From NCBI RefSeq assembly GCF_000688235.1, contig NZ_JHYO01000007.1:1-64000 (forward strand): 64,000 nucleotides of DNA, read 5' to 3'. This document shows positions 1 through 9,174 of the stretch, one piece after another (the first letter of the stretch is position 1; each line of letters starts with the position of its first letter). Origin of the DNA: Terasakiella pusilla DSM 6293. Lineage in GTDB: Bacteria; Pseudomonadota; Alphaproteobacteria; Rhodospirillales; Terasakiellaceae. The notes beneath the pieces were generated by a model. It was not told where the DNA came from and ran no database searches. It saw only the letters and a list, made by a program, of their open reading frames with translations. Position numbers and translations under genes: made by a program.

Positions 1-280
1 CCAGAAACCAGCGATAGGCCACATTGACCTCAATCTCGCGCACCAACTGACGCTCGGAGCGAATGCCAAAGAGATAACCGACCAGTAAAGCCTTAAACAA
101 CATAGTCGGATCAAGCGGAGGTCGACCATTATCGGCGCAATATAAAGGCGCCACTTTGTCGTGAATGAAACTGAAATCAATATGCGCATCAATTTTGCGC
201 AAAAGATGGTTGGACGGAACCAGACTATCCAGACTGACCATCTCAAGTTCCGTTTGTTGAGGACCGCGTTTTTTAAGCAT
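1..280 (-). CDS. IS1182-family transposase, N-terminal part (cut by window edge)
   Basis: Reading the minus strand from an ATG at 280 gives about 93 residues that run off the window start without a stop. It begins MLKKRGPQQTELEMVSLD and contains the NGRPPLDPTMLFKALLVGYL and GIRSERQLVREIEVNVAYRW segments typical of the DUF772-type N-terminal domain of IS1182/IS5-like DDE transposases. The catalytic DDE part lies outside the window, so whether the element is intact cannot be judged. No terminal inverted repeat could be fixed in the 100 bases upstream. Family assignment is from recognition of this conserved N-terminus and is fairly secure; activity is unknown. Confidence 0.85.
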   Translation of the reverse strand, partial: MLKKRGPQQTELEMVSLDSLVPSNHLLRKIDAHIDFSFIHDKVAPLYCADNGRPPLDPTMLFKALLVGYLFGIRSERQLVREIEVNVAYRWFL

Positions 281-295
281 TCCTCATTGAATCAC

Positions 296-323
296 AAAGG
301 CCTCGCCAAGGCGAGACCTTTGT
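296..323. repeat. Hairpin upstream of the transposase gene
   Basis: AAAGGCCTCGCC is followed after two bases by GGCGAGACCTTT, a 12-bp stem with one G-U type mismatch. It lies between the transposase start codon and the strong terminator at 334-365. It could be part of the insertion-sequence end or an old terminator; there is no clear T-run after it. Confidence 0.4.
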
Positions 324-333
324 CAGCAATCTG

Positions 334-365
334 AAACGGCCCGCACATGCTGGGCCGTTTTTTTT
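334..365 (+). terminator. Rho-independent terminator
   Basis: Perfect 9-bp stem AAACGGCCC / GGGCCGTTT with a 9-base loop, followed on the plus strand by further Ts. The T-run is on the plus strand, although both flanking genes are read from the minus strand. It may insulate the CBS operon from the mobile element or be a remnant of a lost plus-strand gene; on the minus strand the stem has only a short T-tract. Confidence 0.75.
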
Positions 366-384
366 ATACATTATCCGAGGTAGT

Positions 385-786
385 TCAACTATCTTCATAG
401 CCCAAAACCATATCGCGCAACGTTACGATCCCAACGGGGTTGCGTTCATGATCAACCACTAGCGCACGAGACAGGCTGTAGCGCACCAACAAACGCACAG
501 CATATTTAATGTTCATTTCCGCAGCGACTGTCAAAACGGGCTTGGTCATGATCTCATAAACACTGGTGCGTTCTGCCGCACGATCCGTCGCCACAACCTC
601 GCGGGCGATATCGCGAATGGTCAAGACGCCAAACTCATCACTCTCGTCATTTCGTTCTACGACAAGCGAGGCCACATTTGCACTGCGGATCACCTCAATA
701 GCCTCAGCAACCGATGCCACGCGACCGATTGTTTTAACCTCTGGCGTCATCACATCGCTTACACGCACGAATTTTTTCTCAGTCAT
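385..786 (-). CDS. Tandem CBS-domain protein, last gene of the DUF1538 operon
   Basis: A 133-residue protein made almost entirely of two CBS motifs (about residues 8-65 and 75-130). The second ends in GIVTLRDMV, the usual position of adenosine-nucleotide contacts in the family. CBS pairs bind AMP, ATP or SAM and commonly gate transporters or enzymes. The ATG overlaps the TGA of the PII-like gene upstream (783-786), so the two are probably translated in coupled fashion. There is no DNA-binding or catalytic extension, which suggests a regulatory partner. The ligand and target are unknown; the operon suggests the DUF1538 membrane proteins as target. Confidence 0.85.
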   Translation of the reverse strand: MTEKKFVRVSDVMTPEVKTIGRVASVAEAIEVIRSANVASLVVERNDESDEFGVLTIRDIAREVVATDRAAERTSVYEIMTKPVLTVAAEMNIKYAVRLLVRYSLSRALVVDHERNPVGIVTLRDMVLGYEDS

Positions 787-1133
787 ACTTCACCTGCTAT
801 TTCTTCCATAATTTTAGGCAATTGAGTGTTCAGCCCCACGGCATCTTCAATATCAATTTGGAAAGCCAGACCGGCGCCCTGATTTTTATCAAAGCCACCT
901 GCTTCGCAAATATGTTCCAAAATCCGTCGCGCTGATGTGCCTGCCACCAAAAACAAGATGACATCGCGATTTGACGTCAGCTCTAGACCCATAAACCCTT
1001 TTTCAGGGGTTAGGCCTTCGCCACGAACGGAACTGATGGTTGTTGCCCCCGTCGCACCGGCTTCGCGCGCCGCTTCGGTCACAACGTCTGTCAAGCTATC
1101 GTCAACCATGGCAACGATCAGTTTTAAATTCAT
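783..1133 (-). CDS. PII-like (GlnB/GlnK-fold) signalling protein
   Basis: The 116-residue protein starts [18 protein letters not shown] and has a PII-like pattern: a beta strand, a helix, then a loop around SVRGEGLTPEKG and the hydrophobic strand DVILFLVAG. The ATG at 1133 is preferred over an in-frame codon at 1190 because GGAGG lies six to ten bases before it and the ATG overlaps the stop of the DUF1538 gene. The classical T-loop tyrosine of GlnB is not evident, so uridylylation is unlikely. PII-like proteins usually bind nucleotides and plug or tune a membrane transporter encoded next to them (AmtB-GlnK, SbtA-SbtB). Here the neighbours are two DUF1538 proteins upstream and a CBS protein downstream. 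Confidence 0.8.
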   Translation of the reverse strand: MNLKLIVAMVDDSLTDVVTEAAREAGATGATTISSVRGEGLTPEKGFMGLELTSNRDVILFLVAGTSARRILEHICEAGGFDKNQGAGLAFQIDIEDAVGLNTQLPKIMEEIAGEV

Positions 1134-1936
1134 GATTTCCTCCGAGATGAAGAGAGTTCCGTTTTCGCCTTTGCACGTTTTGCCATCCACTCGGCAAGTA
1201 AAGCGTAAGCTAAAACAGACATAATTGGAAACACACTCGCAAAAGCGATCAGGCCAAAGCCGTCCAGCAACGGGCTACGCCCCGGTACGGTGGATGCCAA
1301 CCCAAGCCCAAGCGCGGCAACCACTGGCACGGTCACCGTAGATGTTGTCACGCCGCCGCTATCGTATGCAAGCGGAATGATTGTCTTGGCTGCAAAAAAA
1401 GTTTGTATGATCACAATGACATACCCGACCATAATATAAACGGGCAGGGATGTCCCGGTCACAATCCTGAATGCCCCAAGCGCCACACCAATTGCGACAC
1501 CAAGCGCGACAGCTGCCCGCAATCCCCTGGCACTGATCTTACCGCTTGAAATTTCTTCCGCCTTCAGCGCCACCGCTATCAAGGAAGGTTCTGCAACCGT
1601 TGTTGAAAAACCGATCGCAGCGGCAAACAAGTAAACCCAATAATAGTCATGCCATTCCAGTATCACACCTTCTTCGCCACCGGACAGAAATTTTGGGTCC
1701 GACAGTTGCGTCGCCATCGTTTCCCCAAGCGGGAACAAGGCTTGTTCCAACCCGACCAAAAATAACGTCAGCCCCAGCAGAACATAAACAAACCCGATCA
1801 GGATTTTTTTAAAGTTCGGCACGCGCTTGCGAATGATCAGAAACTGAAATCCCAACAAAATGGCGAGAATTGGCAGAACATCCCGACCTGTCGAGATTGC
1901 CGCACGAAAAATATCGAACACCCAATCCAGCATCAC
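1130..1936 (-). CDS. DUF1538 membrane protein (second copy)
   Basis: A 268-residue, very hydrophobic protein with about six to seven predicted membrane segments. Two conserved motifs mark the DUF1538 family: [20 protein letters not shown] near residue 110 and [20 protein letters not shown] near residue 195. The C-terminus is basic ([16 protein letters not shown]). It overlaps the upstream DUF1538 gene and the downstream PII gene by four bases each, so subunits are probably made in fixed ratio. The family has no established function that I know; the polar EP and DSGG motifs inside membrane segments look like a transport path. With the paralogue upstream it may form a heteromer. Confidence 0.85.
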   Translation of the reverse strand: MMLDWVFDIFRAAISTGRDVLPILAILLGFQFLIIRKRVPNFKKILIGFVYVLLGLTLFLVGLEQALFPLGETMATQLSDPKFLSGGEEGVILEWHDYYWVYLFAAAIGFSTTVAEPSLIAVALKAEEISSGKISARGLRAAVALGVAIGVALGAFRIVTGTSLPVYIMVGYVIVIIQTFFAAKTIIPLAYDSGGVTTSTVTVPVVAALGLGLASTVPGRSPLLDGFGLIAFASVFPIMSVLAYALLAEWMAKRAKAKTELSSSRRKS

Positions 1937-2673
1937 ATCACCATGCCGAACAGCAGAACAAAAATCATAGGCGTCAAACTGGCGAAGGCGATCAGACCAA
2001 ACCCGTCAATCATCGGGTTACGTCCCTTGATGGTATGCGCAAGGCCAACCCCTAACGCCGTTACCAAAGGCACGGTAACTGTAGAGGTTGTGACCCCACC
2101 ACTATCATAGGCAATCCCCACGATCTCCGGCGGTGCAAAATTTGTAATGATGATCACAAGGACATAGCCCCCAATAATAAAATACTGGATAGGCCAGCCC
2201 TTCAAAATACGAAAGACACCCAAAACAATGGCAAATCCCACCGACAGGGCAACAACCATACGCAATTCGAACGCATAGGCCCCTTGAGCCTCAACTGTTT
2301 CGGGGATTTGGCCTCCTTTTGCGGCAATTTCCGCAGCTTCTGCCGCGACCGCGATCAAGGCAGGTTCCGCAACCGTGGTTCCAAACCCCAAACAAAAAGC
2401 AAAAGAGAAAAGAGCGATCAGGCTTCCTTTTCGGGCAAAGGCATTTGCCATGCTTTCCCCCAGCGGGAAAAGACCCATTTCAAGCCCTTGGATAAACAAG
2501 GCAAGGCCTAACACCACCAAAAATAAACCCGGTATCACTTTATCCAGGTTAGGAAAGGGTTGCTGTAACACCACAATCTGAAAAAAGGCGATAACCAAAA
2601 TAATGGGTGCCAGATCTCGCAATGCCCCTAAAAATAAGCCGAGAAACTGTTTAATACCCGAATTCAATGCCAT
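1933..2673 (-). CDS. DUF1538 membrane protein (first copy)
   Basis: About 246 residues from an ATG at 2673; a GTG four codons upstream at 2685 is also possible, but AAAGG sits at better spacing for the ATG. It carries the same family motifs as its neighbour, [19 protein letters not shown] and [20 protein letters not shown], and several hydrophobic segments. An extra soluble stretch (about residues 115-135, [12 protein letters not shown]) separates the two halves. It is the first gene of the operon; its stop overlaps the next start as ATGA. A candidate promoter lies at 2706-2734. Substrate unknown. Confidence 0.85.
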   Translation of the reverse strand: MALNSGIKQFLGLFLGALRDLAPIILVIAFFQIVVLQQPFPNLDKVIPGLFLVVLGLALFIQGLEMGLFPLGESMANAFARKGSLIALFSFAFCLGFGTTVAEPALIAVAAEAAEIAAKGGQIPETVEAQGAYAFELRMVVALSVGFAIVLGVFRILKGWPIQYFIIGGYVLVIIITNFAPPEIVGIAYDSGGVTTSTVTVPLVTALGVGLAHTIKGRNPMIDGFGLIAFASLTPMIFVLLFGMVM

Positions 2674-2694
2674 TAACAAAAGCACCTTTAAAAA

Positions 2695-2734
2695 ATTAAT
2701 GCTTACTATTAATGCATTTAGATCGAAACTACAA
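2695..2734 (-). promoter_or_regulatory. Candidate promoter and 8-bp direct repeat before the DUF1538 operon
   Basis: On the minus strand TTGTAG (2729-2734) is followed after 17 bases by TAATAG (2706-2711), a plausible sigma-70-type promoter directly after the cyclase stop codon. Two copies of ATTAATGC in plus-strand reading (2695-2702 and 2708-2715) are spaced 13 bases start to start and overlap the -10. The repeat could be an operator. No transcript data; motif-based only. Confidence 0.4.
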
Positions 2735-2735
2735 G

Positions 2736-4571
2736 TTAACGCTTAATGACATACAGATGAACAGAGGCAGAGCGTCCACGCACATCGGTTGAACCAATAC
2801 TCTCCAACTCAATATGCTTAATCAATTTCGCCGTGTCTTCAGAAATCAAAATATCTGTACCAAATTGCTTGTTTAGGTTCTCAATACGCGCCGCCAGATT
2901 TACTGTATCCCCATGTACTGTATAGGTCAGACGTCCTTTCGCCCCGACAGCACCAGCAACAACATTGCCCGTGTTCAACCCGATCCGGCCTTTCAAGGAA
3001 ATGCCATCGAATTTTTTATGATGCAACAGGTCCTGAATTTCAATTGCTGCATTCAAAGCATTCTCTGCATGATGTTCGGATTGAATAGGGACGTTGAAGG
3101 TCGCCAAGACCGCATCCCCCTGAAACTGTGTCACCACACCACCATGACGTTCCAGAATGTCTACCACCTCGCTAAAATAACAATTCAGGACAGAGACGAT
3201 GCGTTCCGGCCCGACCTCTTCCGTCAGTTTTGTAAATCCTGCAATATCAGAAAACAAGATGGTCGCCTGCGTCGAAATCGGTTTCAACTCGCCATTTTCG
3301 TGCATTAGAGAAGCAGCGATGGACTCTGGGACATATCGCCCGAACACTTCCCGGATCATGTCCCGTTCCCGCAGTCCCTCAATCATATCATTGACGGCCA
3401 AAGCCGCTTGATCTAGCTCTTTTAAACGGCTACGCGGAAGGGGGCTAATCGGATTCATCAAACCTTTTCTAATCCAGATCGCCGTTTCAGCAAGCCGAAT
3501 AATGGGACGCGCAATTTTACGCCCCACCTTAACCGATAGAATCACCGAGATAATCAGAACAACAAAACCCGCACCCGCCATTTCAAACAATTGGGTCGTC
3601 GCCGTAACGTCAGATTTTTCCGCATTGATATAAACCCCTGTGATCCACGGTATGCGCCCGAACCGGGTCAGCTTACGCGTTGCGACAAGGTGCATGTCGT
3701 CATCAATGCGCGCGACATTAACATCCACATCTTCAAAGGGAGCAATCAATCTTGCAGGCTGCACATCCCGACTGCGCAGTTTAATCAATTTGGTATCAAA
3801 AAACTCACTTACACGAGGTAACGGAATTTCACCTTTCCCCTCAACCCAGTCCGCTTTCTTTGATTGCTCCAGTGTGATCGTGCGTCCACTAATCAATAAC
3901 GGGTGGGCAAGGATATGATCATCCCCATACAGGATAAACGGTGTTAAAAACCGGTCTTTGGAGGTTTCTAAAATCTGCTTTGACAGTTCCGCAACGGTCA
4001 CCCCGATAAACAAGACCGCTTTTAGCTCCCCATCCTGATAAAGTGGGGCACGGACATCAATGACGGTTTGTTCCAAAGCCTCATAATAAAAAAGCTCCCC
4101 CCAGACAAAAGGCTTAACTCCGTTCATAACCTCAAACAAACGGGTATTGTTTTCATCACTTACCTGTTTTTCAACAAGCCATTCATTCGTTTTCCTGAGA
4201 ATAAAACGGGCATATCCATCAGGGTATTGAATGCCGGCCCCCGTCACATTGGGCGTCGCCCCCAAAATACCTCTTAAAAAAACCTCAACCTGTTCATAGT
4301 TATCAACATCCAGCTTTCCATTCTCGACCTGATCACTAAACCATGATGCCTGATATTCAACCGGCACCAACAGTTTCTCGACCTTGCTTTGCATCTTGTC
4401 CAAAACAGTTTCGATCAGCATATGGTGGTAGTCTTTGGTTAAACGTGCCGTTGAGCTTAGACCCAAGTATAAAACAACAGCGACTGCCAACAGAATCAAT
4501 CCACCAAACCCGATAAAAAGGACATTCTGTATAGATTGCCGGGGAAAGGTTATTTTTCTCCATAAATTCAT
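2736..4571 (-). CDS. Membrane-bound class III adenylate cyclase with sensor domain
   Basis: The 611-residue protein has an N-terminal membrane segment (about 18-40), a large extracytoplasmic region resembling a Cache sensor (about 45-320), a second membrane segment (about 325-347), a HAMP-like linker and a C-terminal cyclase domain (about 425-600). The cyclase domain shows metal-binding Asp in [10 protein letters not shown] and in [10 protein letters not shown], and the catalytic Asn/Arg stretch in [11 protein letters not shown]. These suggest an active enzyme making cAMP (ATP preferred over GTP by similarity to bacterial homologues). The domain order predicts a periplasmic ligand that sets cytoplasmic cyclic nucleotide output. 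It is divergent from dnaE and separated from the DUF1538 operon by a candidate promoter. Confidence 0.9.
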   Translation of the reverse strand: MNLWRKITFPRQSIQNVLFIGFGGLILLAVAVVLYLGLSSTARLTKDYHHMLIETVLDKMQSKVEKLLVPVEYQASWFSDQVENGKLDVDNYEQVEVFLRGILGATPNVTGAGIQYPDGYARFILRKTNEWLVEKQVSDENNTRLFEVMNGVKPFVWGELFYYEALEQTVIDVRAPLYQDGELKAVLFIGVTVAELSKQILETSKDRFLTPFILYGDDHILAHPLLISGRTITLEQSKKADWVEGKGEIPLPRVSEFFDTKLIKLRSRDVQPARLIAPFEDVDVNVARIDDDMHLVATRKLTRFGRIPWITGVYINAEKSDVTATTQLFEMAGAGFVVLIISVILSVKVGRKIARPIIRLAETAIWIRKGLMNPISPLPRSRLKELDQAALAVNDMIEGLRERDMIREVFGRYVPESIAASLMHENGELKPISTQATILFSDIAGFTKLTEEVGPERIVSVLNCYFSEVVDILERHGGVVTQFQGDAVLATFNVPIQSEHHAENALNAAIEIQDLLHHKKFDGISLKGRIGLNTGNVVAGAVGAKGRLTYTVHGDTVNLAARIENLNKQFGTDILISEDTAKLIKHIELESIGSTDVRGRSASVHLYVIKR

Positions 4572-4619
4572 AGAGTTAGACCAAGCCTGCCATATGTTGA
4601 TGAAAAATAAACTGCTTCC

Positions 4620-4649
4620 TTGAACCGAGAAACAGGATTAAGGTACAGT
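4620..4649 (+). promoter_or_regulatory. Candidate dnaE promoter
   Basis: TTGAAC at 4620-4625 and TACAGT at 4644-4649 are separated by 18 bases, about 40 bases before the dnaE start. The match to a sigma-70-type promoter is reasonable and the position fits. No strong Shine-Dalgarno sequence precedes the dnaE ATG. Confidence 0.5.
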
Positions 4650-4687
4650 GTGCACCAAAACTTCATCCCTTAACAAGAAAAACTAAA

Positions 4688-7600
4688 ATGCAACTCGCTG
4701 ATTTTGTTCATCTTCGTATTCATACTGCCTACTCCCTCTCCGAAGGTGCCATCCGAATAAAAGAGCTCCCCAAATGGGTCGAGAGCGAGAATATGCCTGC
4801 GATCGCCATGACCGACACCAACAATATGTTTGGCGGTTTGGAATTTTCACAAACCATGTCTGGTGCAGGTATTCAACCTATTATCGGCTGCCAGCTTTCC
4901 ATTGTTGCTCAAGCAAGCAATACAGAAAACAAGGGGATGAAGGGCCGTCAGGTTGGCCCCGCAGAACCAGATCAAATTGTACTCCTTAGTCAAAATGAGG
5001 CCGGATACCTCAACCTGATGAAGCTCGTCAGCCGCGCCTTCCTGAACTCCCCCGAAGGCCTCGATCCACAGGTACCACTAGATGATGTGCTAGATAACAA
5101 TGAAGGGCTGATCTTGCTAACCGGCGGCCACAAAGGGCCGATCGGGAACCTGCTTCTGGAAGGCGAAAAAGAAAAAGCAGAATCAGTTTTATCTAAAATT
5201 AACAGCGCACTACCTGGTAGAGTTTACGTAGAACTTCAGCGCCATAATATGCCTGAGCAAAATCAGATCGAACCCGATATGATTGATCTAGCCTACAAAC
5301 TGGACATTCCACTCGTTGCGACAAACGAAGCCTTCTTCCCCACAAAAGATATGTTTGAGGCCCACGACGCCCTGATCTGTATTGCAGCCGGAAGCTACGT
5401 GGATCAGACGGACCGACGCAAGCTAACGCCAGAACATTACCTAAAGTCGCCCGCAGAAATGCGCGAGCTGTTCAAAGACATTCCCGAAGCGTGCGACAAC
5501 ACACTGATTATTGCACAACGCTGTGCTCAAAAGGTCCAAAACATTGACCCGATCCTGCCGCCGTTTGACTGTGGGGAAGGGCGAAACGAGGCCGACGAAC
5601 TTCGCAAAATGTCTGAAGACGGCCTTAAACGTCGCCTTGAAAAGGATGAATTCAAGGAGGGAATGACACCGGAAGAACGCGACGCCATTGCCAAACCATA
5701 CTGGGAGCGTCTGGATTACGAACTGGGGATCATCAACCAGATGGGTTTCCCCGGCTACTTCCTCATCGTTGCCGACTTCATCCAGTGGGGCAAAGAACAT
5801 GACATTCCCGTCGGGCCGGGCCGTGGTTCCGGTGCGGGCTCACTTGTCGCCTACGCTCTGACGATTACCGACCTTGACCCGCTTAAATATCAACTCCTCT
5901 TCGAACGCTTCCTCAACCCGGAACGTGTGTCCATGCCTGACTTCGATATCGATTTCTGTCAGGATCGACGCGAAGAAGTCATCAAGTACGTTCAGGATAA
6001 ATACGGTTACGATCACGTCGCCCAGATCATTACCTTTGGTAAATTACAGGCCCGCGCGGTTTTGCGCGATACAGGTCGCGTCTTGCAGATGCCTTTTGGT
6101 CAGGTTGACCGTATCTGTAAGTATGTGCCAAACGATCCCGGCAAAGCCATGACCGTTTCCGAAGCGTTAGAAGCCATCCCCGAATTTAAGCAGGAAGTTG
6201 AAGACGACGACACCGTCAAGCGCATGGTTGGCATTGCGAAAAAGCTGGAAGGCTTGTTCCGTCATGCCTCCACCCATGCGGCGGGGGTTGTGATCGGGGA
6301 TCGACCACTTGATAAGCTGGTTCCCCTATACCGAGACCCGAAATCCGACATGCCCGTCACCCAGTTCAACATGAAATTTGTTGAGCAAGCAGGCCTCGTG
6401 AAATTTGACTTTTTGGGCCTGAAAACCCTGACAGTTATCTCTACTGCCCTCAAATTCATTAATGCCAAGCGTGAAACACCGCTTGATATCTCACAAATCC
6501 CGCTAGATGACAAACCGACTTACGAAATGTTGGGTCGCGGGGAAGGCGGGGGCGTCTTCCAGTTGGAATCCGAAGGGATGCGTGGCGTCCTGCGTTCCAT
6601 GAAACCTAACCGTCTTGAAGACTTGATCGCGGTCGTGGCCCTGTACCGACCGGGGCCGATGGATAACATCCCCAGCTACATTAAGCGGAAACACGGTCAG
6701 GAAGAACCAGACTACCTTTACCCGACGATCGAACCCATCCTGAAAGAAACCTACGGGATTATGATCTATCAGGAACAGGTCATGCAGATCGCGCAGGTCA
6801 TGGCGGGCTACAGCCTTGGTGGTGCGGATTTGCTACGTCGTGCGATGGGTAAAAAAATCGCTGAGGAAATGGAAAAACAGCGAAAATTGTTCGTTGACGG
6901 TTCCGTTGAACGAGGCGTTCCCCAAAAGAAAGCCAGCGAAGTCTTCGACATCATGGCAAAGTTTGCATCCTACGGCTTCAACAAATCCCACGCAGCGGCC
7001 TATGCTTACGTTGCTTATCAAACGGCTTATCTAAAAGCCAACTATCCTGCCGAATTTATGGCGGGCATCATGTCGCTTGACTTGAACAACACAGATAAAC
7101 TGAACAGCTTCAGACAAGAACTCGACAAACTTAAAATTCCACTACTGCAACCGGACATCAACAAGTCTCAAGTCATCTTCAGTGTAGAAGAAATCCCACA
7201 TCCGAACGAAGAGATCGGCGGCACCATAAAAGCAGTGCGATACGCTTTATCTGCCATTCGAAATGTGGGCGACGCCGCCATGGTCTCTCTGGTTGCAGAG
7301 CGTGATAAAAATGGCCCCTACAAAGATCCGTTTGATTTCGCAAACCGCGTAGACAATAAAAGCATCAACAAGCGGATCATGGAAAACCTCGTCCGCGCAG
7401 GCGCGTTTGACAACATTAACAGCAACCGCCGACAAGTGTTCGACGGAATTGAGACGCTGATCAAACATTCCAACCTTGCTGCGGAAGAAAGAAACTCAGA
7501 CCAGATTGGTATGTTCGGGGCCGATGATACGGCTGCAAAAAAAGCAGCTCAACTCCCCAATGTACCAGACTGGCCATTGATGGACCGATTGCGCGAAGAA

Positions 7601-8194
7601 GCCTCCGCTATCGGCTTTTACCTATCAGCCCACCCGTTGGACGCCTACAAGACAACACTTAAACGGATTGGTGTTAAGACTTATACGGAAATTTTCCAAG
7701 GCGGCATCTCCGGGCCCGTTAAGATGGCCGGCACCGTCATCAGCAAACGAGAAAAGATTTCACAAAAAGGCAATCGCTTTGCCTTTGTTCAATTGTCAGA
7801 CGCCACCGCAGCCTTTGAGATTGCGGTCTTTTCTGAAGCCCTGTCTGTTTCGCGCGATTATCTGGAACCCGGACAGTCGGTCTTTATTATGGCGGCGGCG
7901 CAATTTGAAGAGGAAAGCGTCCGCTTTATCGCAAACGGCATCGAGCTGCTGGATGTAAAAGCCGCACGCGCCTCTGCTGGCCTAAAGGTTTACATCGAAG
8001 ATCAAAGCGCCGTCCCGCTAATGAAAGAGCTTCTGGAACGCGAAGGCAAGGGCAGGGGGAACGTACTCATTATGGCCCGTGTGGATGCGACAACCGAAGC
8101 GGAAGTACATCTTAATCAAGGCTACAGAATCACCCCAAGCCTGCTGCAAGCAGTAAAAGCCGTACCCGGCATTGCAGACGTACAGGAAGTCTAA
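4688..8194 (+). CDS. dnaE: DNA polymerase III alpha subunit (replicative)
   Basis: The 1168-residue protein matches the normal length of DnaE1. An N-terminal PHP domain (HLRIHTAYSLSEG at about residue 8) is followed by the C-family polymerase core. The catalytic PDFDID motif places the acidic residues at about 418 and 420, and GPGRGSGAGSLVAY (about 376) belongs to the nucleotide-binding palm. A helix-hairpin-helix region and an OB fold (GPVKMAGTVISKREK, about residue 1010) follow. It synthesises both chromosomal strands as part of the holoenzyme. The gene stands alone on the plus strand between the cyclase and rpsB. It is the replicative form, not the error-prone ImuC/DnaE2. Confidence 0.98.
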   Translation: MQLADFVHLRIHTAYSLSEGAIRIKELPKWVESENMPAIAMTDTNNMFGGLEFSQTMSGAGIQPIIGCQLSIVAQASNTENKGMKGRQVGPAEPDQIVLLSQNEAGYLNLMKLVSRAFLNSPEGLDPQVPLDDVLDNNEGLILLTGGHKGPIGNLLLEGEKEKAESVLSKINSALPGRVYVELQRHNMPEQNQIEPDMIDLAYKLDIPLVATNEAFFPTKDMFEAHDALICIAAGSYVDQTDRRKLTPEHYLKSPAEMRELFKDIPEACDNTLIIAQRCAQKVQNIDPILPPFDCGEGRNEADELRKMSEDGLKRRLEKDEFKEGMTPEERDAIAKPYWERLDYELGIINQMGFPGYFLIVADFIQWGKEHDIPVGPGRGSGAGSLVAYALTITDLDPLKYQLLFERFLNPERVSMPDFDIDFCQDRREEVIKYVQDKYGYDHVAQIITFGKLQARAVLRDTGRVLQMPFGQVDRICKYVPNDPGKAMTVSEALEAIPEFKQEVEDDDTVKRMVGIAKKLEGLFRHASTHAAGVVIGDRPLDKLVPLYRDPKSDMPVTQFNMKFVEQAGLVKFDFLGLKTLTVISTALKFINAKRETPLDISQIPLDDKPTYEMLGRGEGGGVFQLESEGMRGVLRSMKPNRLEDLIAVVALYRPGPMDNIPSYIKRKHGQEEPDYLYPTIEPILKETYGIMIYQEQVMQIAQVMAGYSLGGADLLRRAMGKKIAEEMEKQRKLFVDGSVERGVPQKKASEVFDIMAKFASYGFNKSHAAAYAYVAYQTAYLKANYPAEFMAGIMSLDLNNTDKLNSFRQELDKLKIPLLQPDINKSQVIFSVEEIPHPNEEIGGTIKAVRYALSAIRNVGDAAMVSLVAERDKNGPYKDPFDFANRVDNKSINKRIMENLVRAGAFDNINSNRRQVFDGIETLIKHSNLAAEERNSDQIGMFGADDTAAKKAAQLPNVPDWPLMDRLREEASAIGFYLSAHPLDAYKTTLKRIGVKTYTEIFQGGISGPVKMAGTVISKREKISQKGNRFAFVQLSDATAAFEIAVFSEALSVSRDYLEPGQSVFIMAAAQFEEESVRFIANGIELLDVKAARASAGLKVYIEDQSAVPLMKELLEREGKGRGNVLIMARVDATTEAEVHLNQGYRITPSLLQAVKAVPGIADVQEV

Positions 8195-8227
8195 TGCGCT
8201 GTCTGCTCGGCGATTATTATTTTTCAC

Positions 8228-8256
8228 TTGCTTTTTGAGCCAATAAAGCTTATCAA
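8228..8256 (+). promoter_or_regulatory. Candidate rpsB promoter
   Basis: TTGCTT (8228-8233) and TATCAA (8251-8256) with 17-base spacing lie just after dnaE and just before the structured rpsB leader. Transcription would start close to the first leader stem at 8275. Motif-based call. Confidence 0.4.
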
Positions 8257-8272
8257 GCGCGCCTTAACTTCA

Positions 8273-8379
8273 CACGTAGGGATTTACGGGCCCATGGGGA
8301 GACATCCCATGACTCGATCCGGTGTTCTTAAATGAACCATCACCCCCTACGGAGGATCAACCGGAAAAGGATTTATAAG
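8273..8379 (+). promoter_or_regulatory. Structured 5' leader of rpsB
   Basis: About 105 bases between the predicted promoter and the rpsB ATG. CGTAGGG (8275-8281) pairs perfectly with CCCTACG (8345-8351), enclosing a perfect inner hairpin CATGGG (8293-8298) / CCCATG (8306-8311). A GGAGG run directly follows the closing strand at 8351-8355, and a second purine run AAAAGG at 8365-8370 serves the rpsB ATG. The layout resembles an autoregulatory ribosomal protein leader; S2 binding is an inference. Confidence 0.5.
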
Positions 8380-9165
8380 ATGGCACTGCCAACCTTTACT
8401 ATGCGCCAGCTTCTGGAAGCTGGTGTCCACTTCGGACACAACACTCGCCGCTGGAACCCAAAGATGGATCAATATCTCTTTGGTGTCCGCAATGGCATTC
8501 ACATCATCGACCTTGCACAAACAGTTCCGCTGCTTCACCAAGCAATGGTTCAAATCCGTGACAAAGTTGCTGCTGGTGGTCGCGTTCTGTTCGTTGGTAC
8601 AAAACGTCAAGCTTCTGAAGTTGTTGCAGAATCTGCAGGCAAATGCGGTCAGTACTACGTCAACCACCGTTGGTTGGGCGGCATGCTGACAAACTGGAAA
8701 ACTGTTTCCGGTTCCATCAAACGCCTGAAAGAGCTGGAAGCTCAGCTTGCTGGCGACATGGCTGGTCTGACTAAAAAAGAACAGCTGAACCTGACACGTG
8801 AGTGCGAAAAACTTGAGCGCACCCTTGGCGGGATCAAAGAAATGGGCGGCCTGCCTGACGTAATGGTCGTTTTCGACACACAAAAAGAAGCGATTGCAAT
8901 CAACGAAGCCAAAAACCTTGGTATTCCCGTTATTGCGATCCTCGACTCCAACAGCAGCCCGCTGAACATCACGCATCCGGTGCCGGGTAACGATGATTCC
9001 ATCCGCGCTCTGAAACTGTACTGCGACCTGTTTGCTGGTTCCGTTCTTGACGGCATCCAAAGCCAAATGTCCGCTGCAGGTATCGACGTAGGTGCACAAG
9101 AAGAAGCACCGGTAGAGAACCTGCCGGAAGCTGAAGCCGAAGCACCGGCTGCTGCAGAAGCATAA
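8380..9165 (+). CDS. rpsB: 30S ribosomal protein S2
   Basis: A 261-residue protein starting [20 protein letters not shown], the canonical S2 N-terminus. The ATG at 8380 follows an AAAAGGA ribosome-binding site; an in-frame ATG 16 codons upstream lies in the structured leader and is rejected. Conserved S2 segments such as [22 protein letters not shown] and [11 protein letters not shown] are present. The C-terminus carries an acidic alanine-rich tail ([12 protein letters not shown]) common in alphaproteobacteria. It assembles late on the 30S subunit and recruits S1. It is followed by a stem-loop and tsf, the usual partner gene. Confidence 0.98.
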   Translation: MALPTFTMRQLLEAGVHFGHNTRRWNPKMDQYLFGVRNGIHIIDLAQTVPLLHQAMVQIRDKVAAGGRVLFVGTKRQASEVVAESAGKCGQYYVNHRWLGGMLTNWKTVSGSIKRLKELEAQLAGDMAGLTKKEQLNLTRECEKLERTLGGIKEMGGLPDVMVVFDTQKEAIAINEAKNLGIPVIAILDSNSSPLNITHPVPGNDDSIRALKLYCDLFAGSVLDGIQSQMSAAGIDVGAQEEAPVENLPEAEAEAPAAAEA

Positions 9166-9174
9166 GTATTTAGC

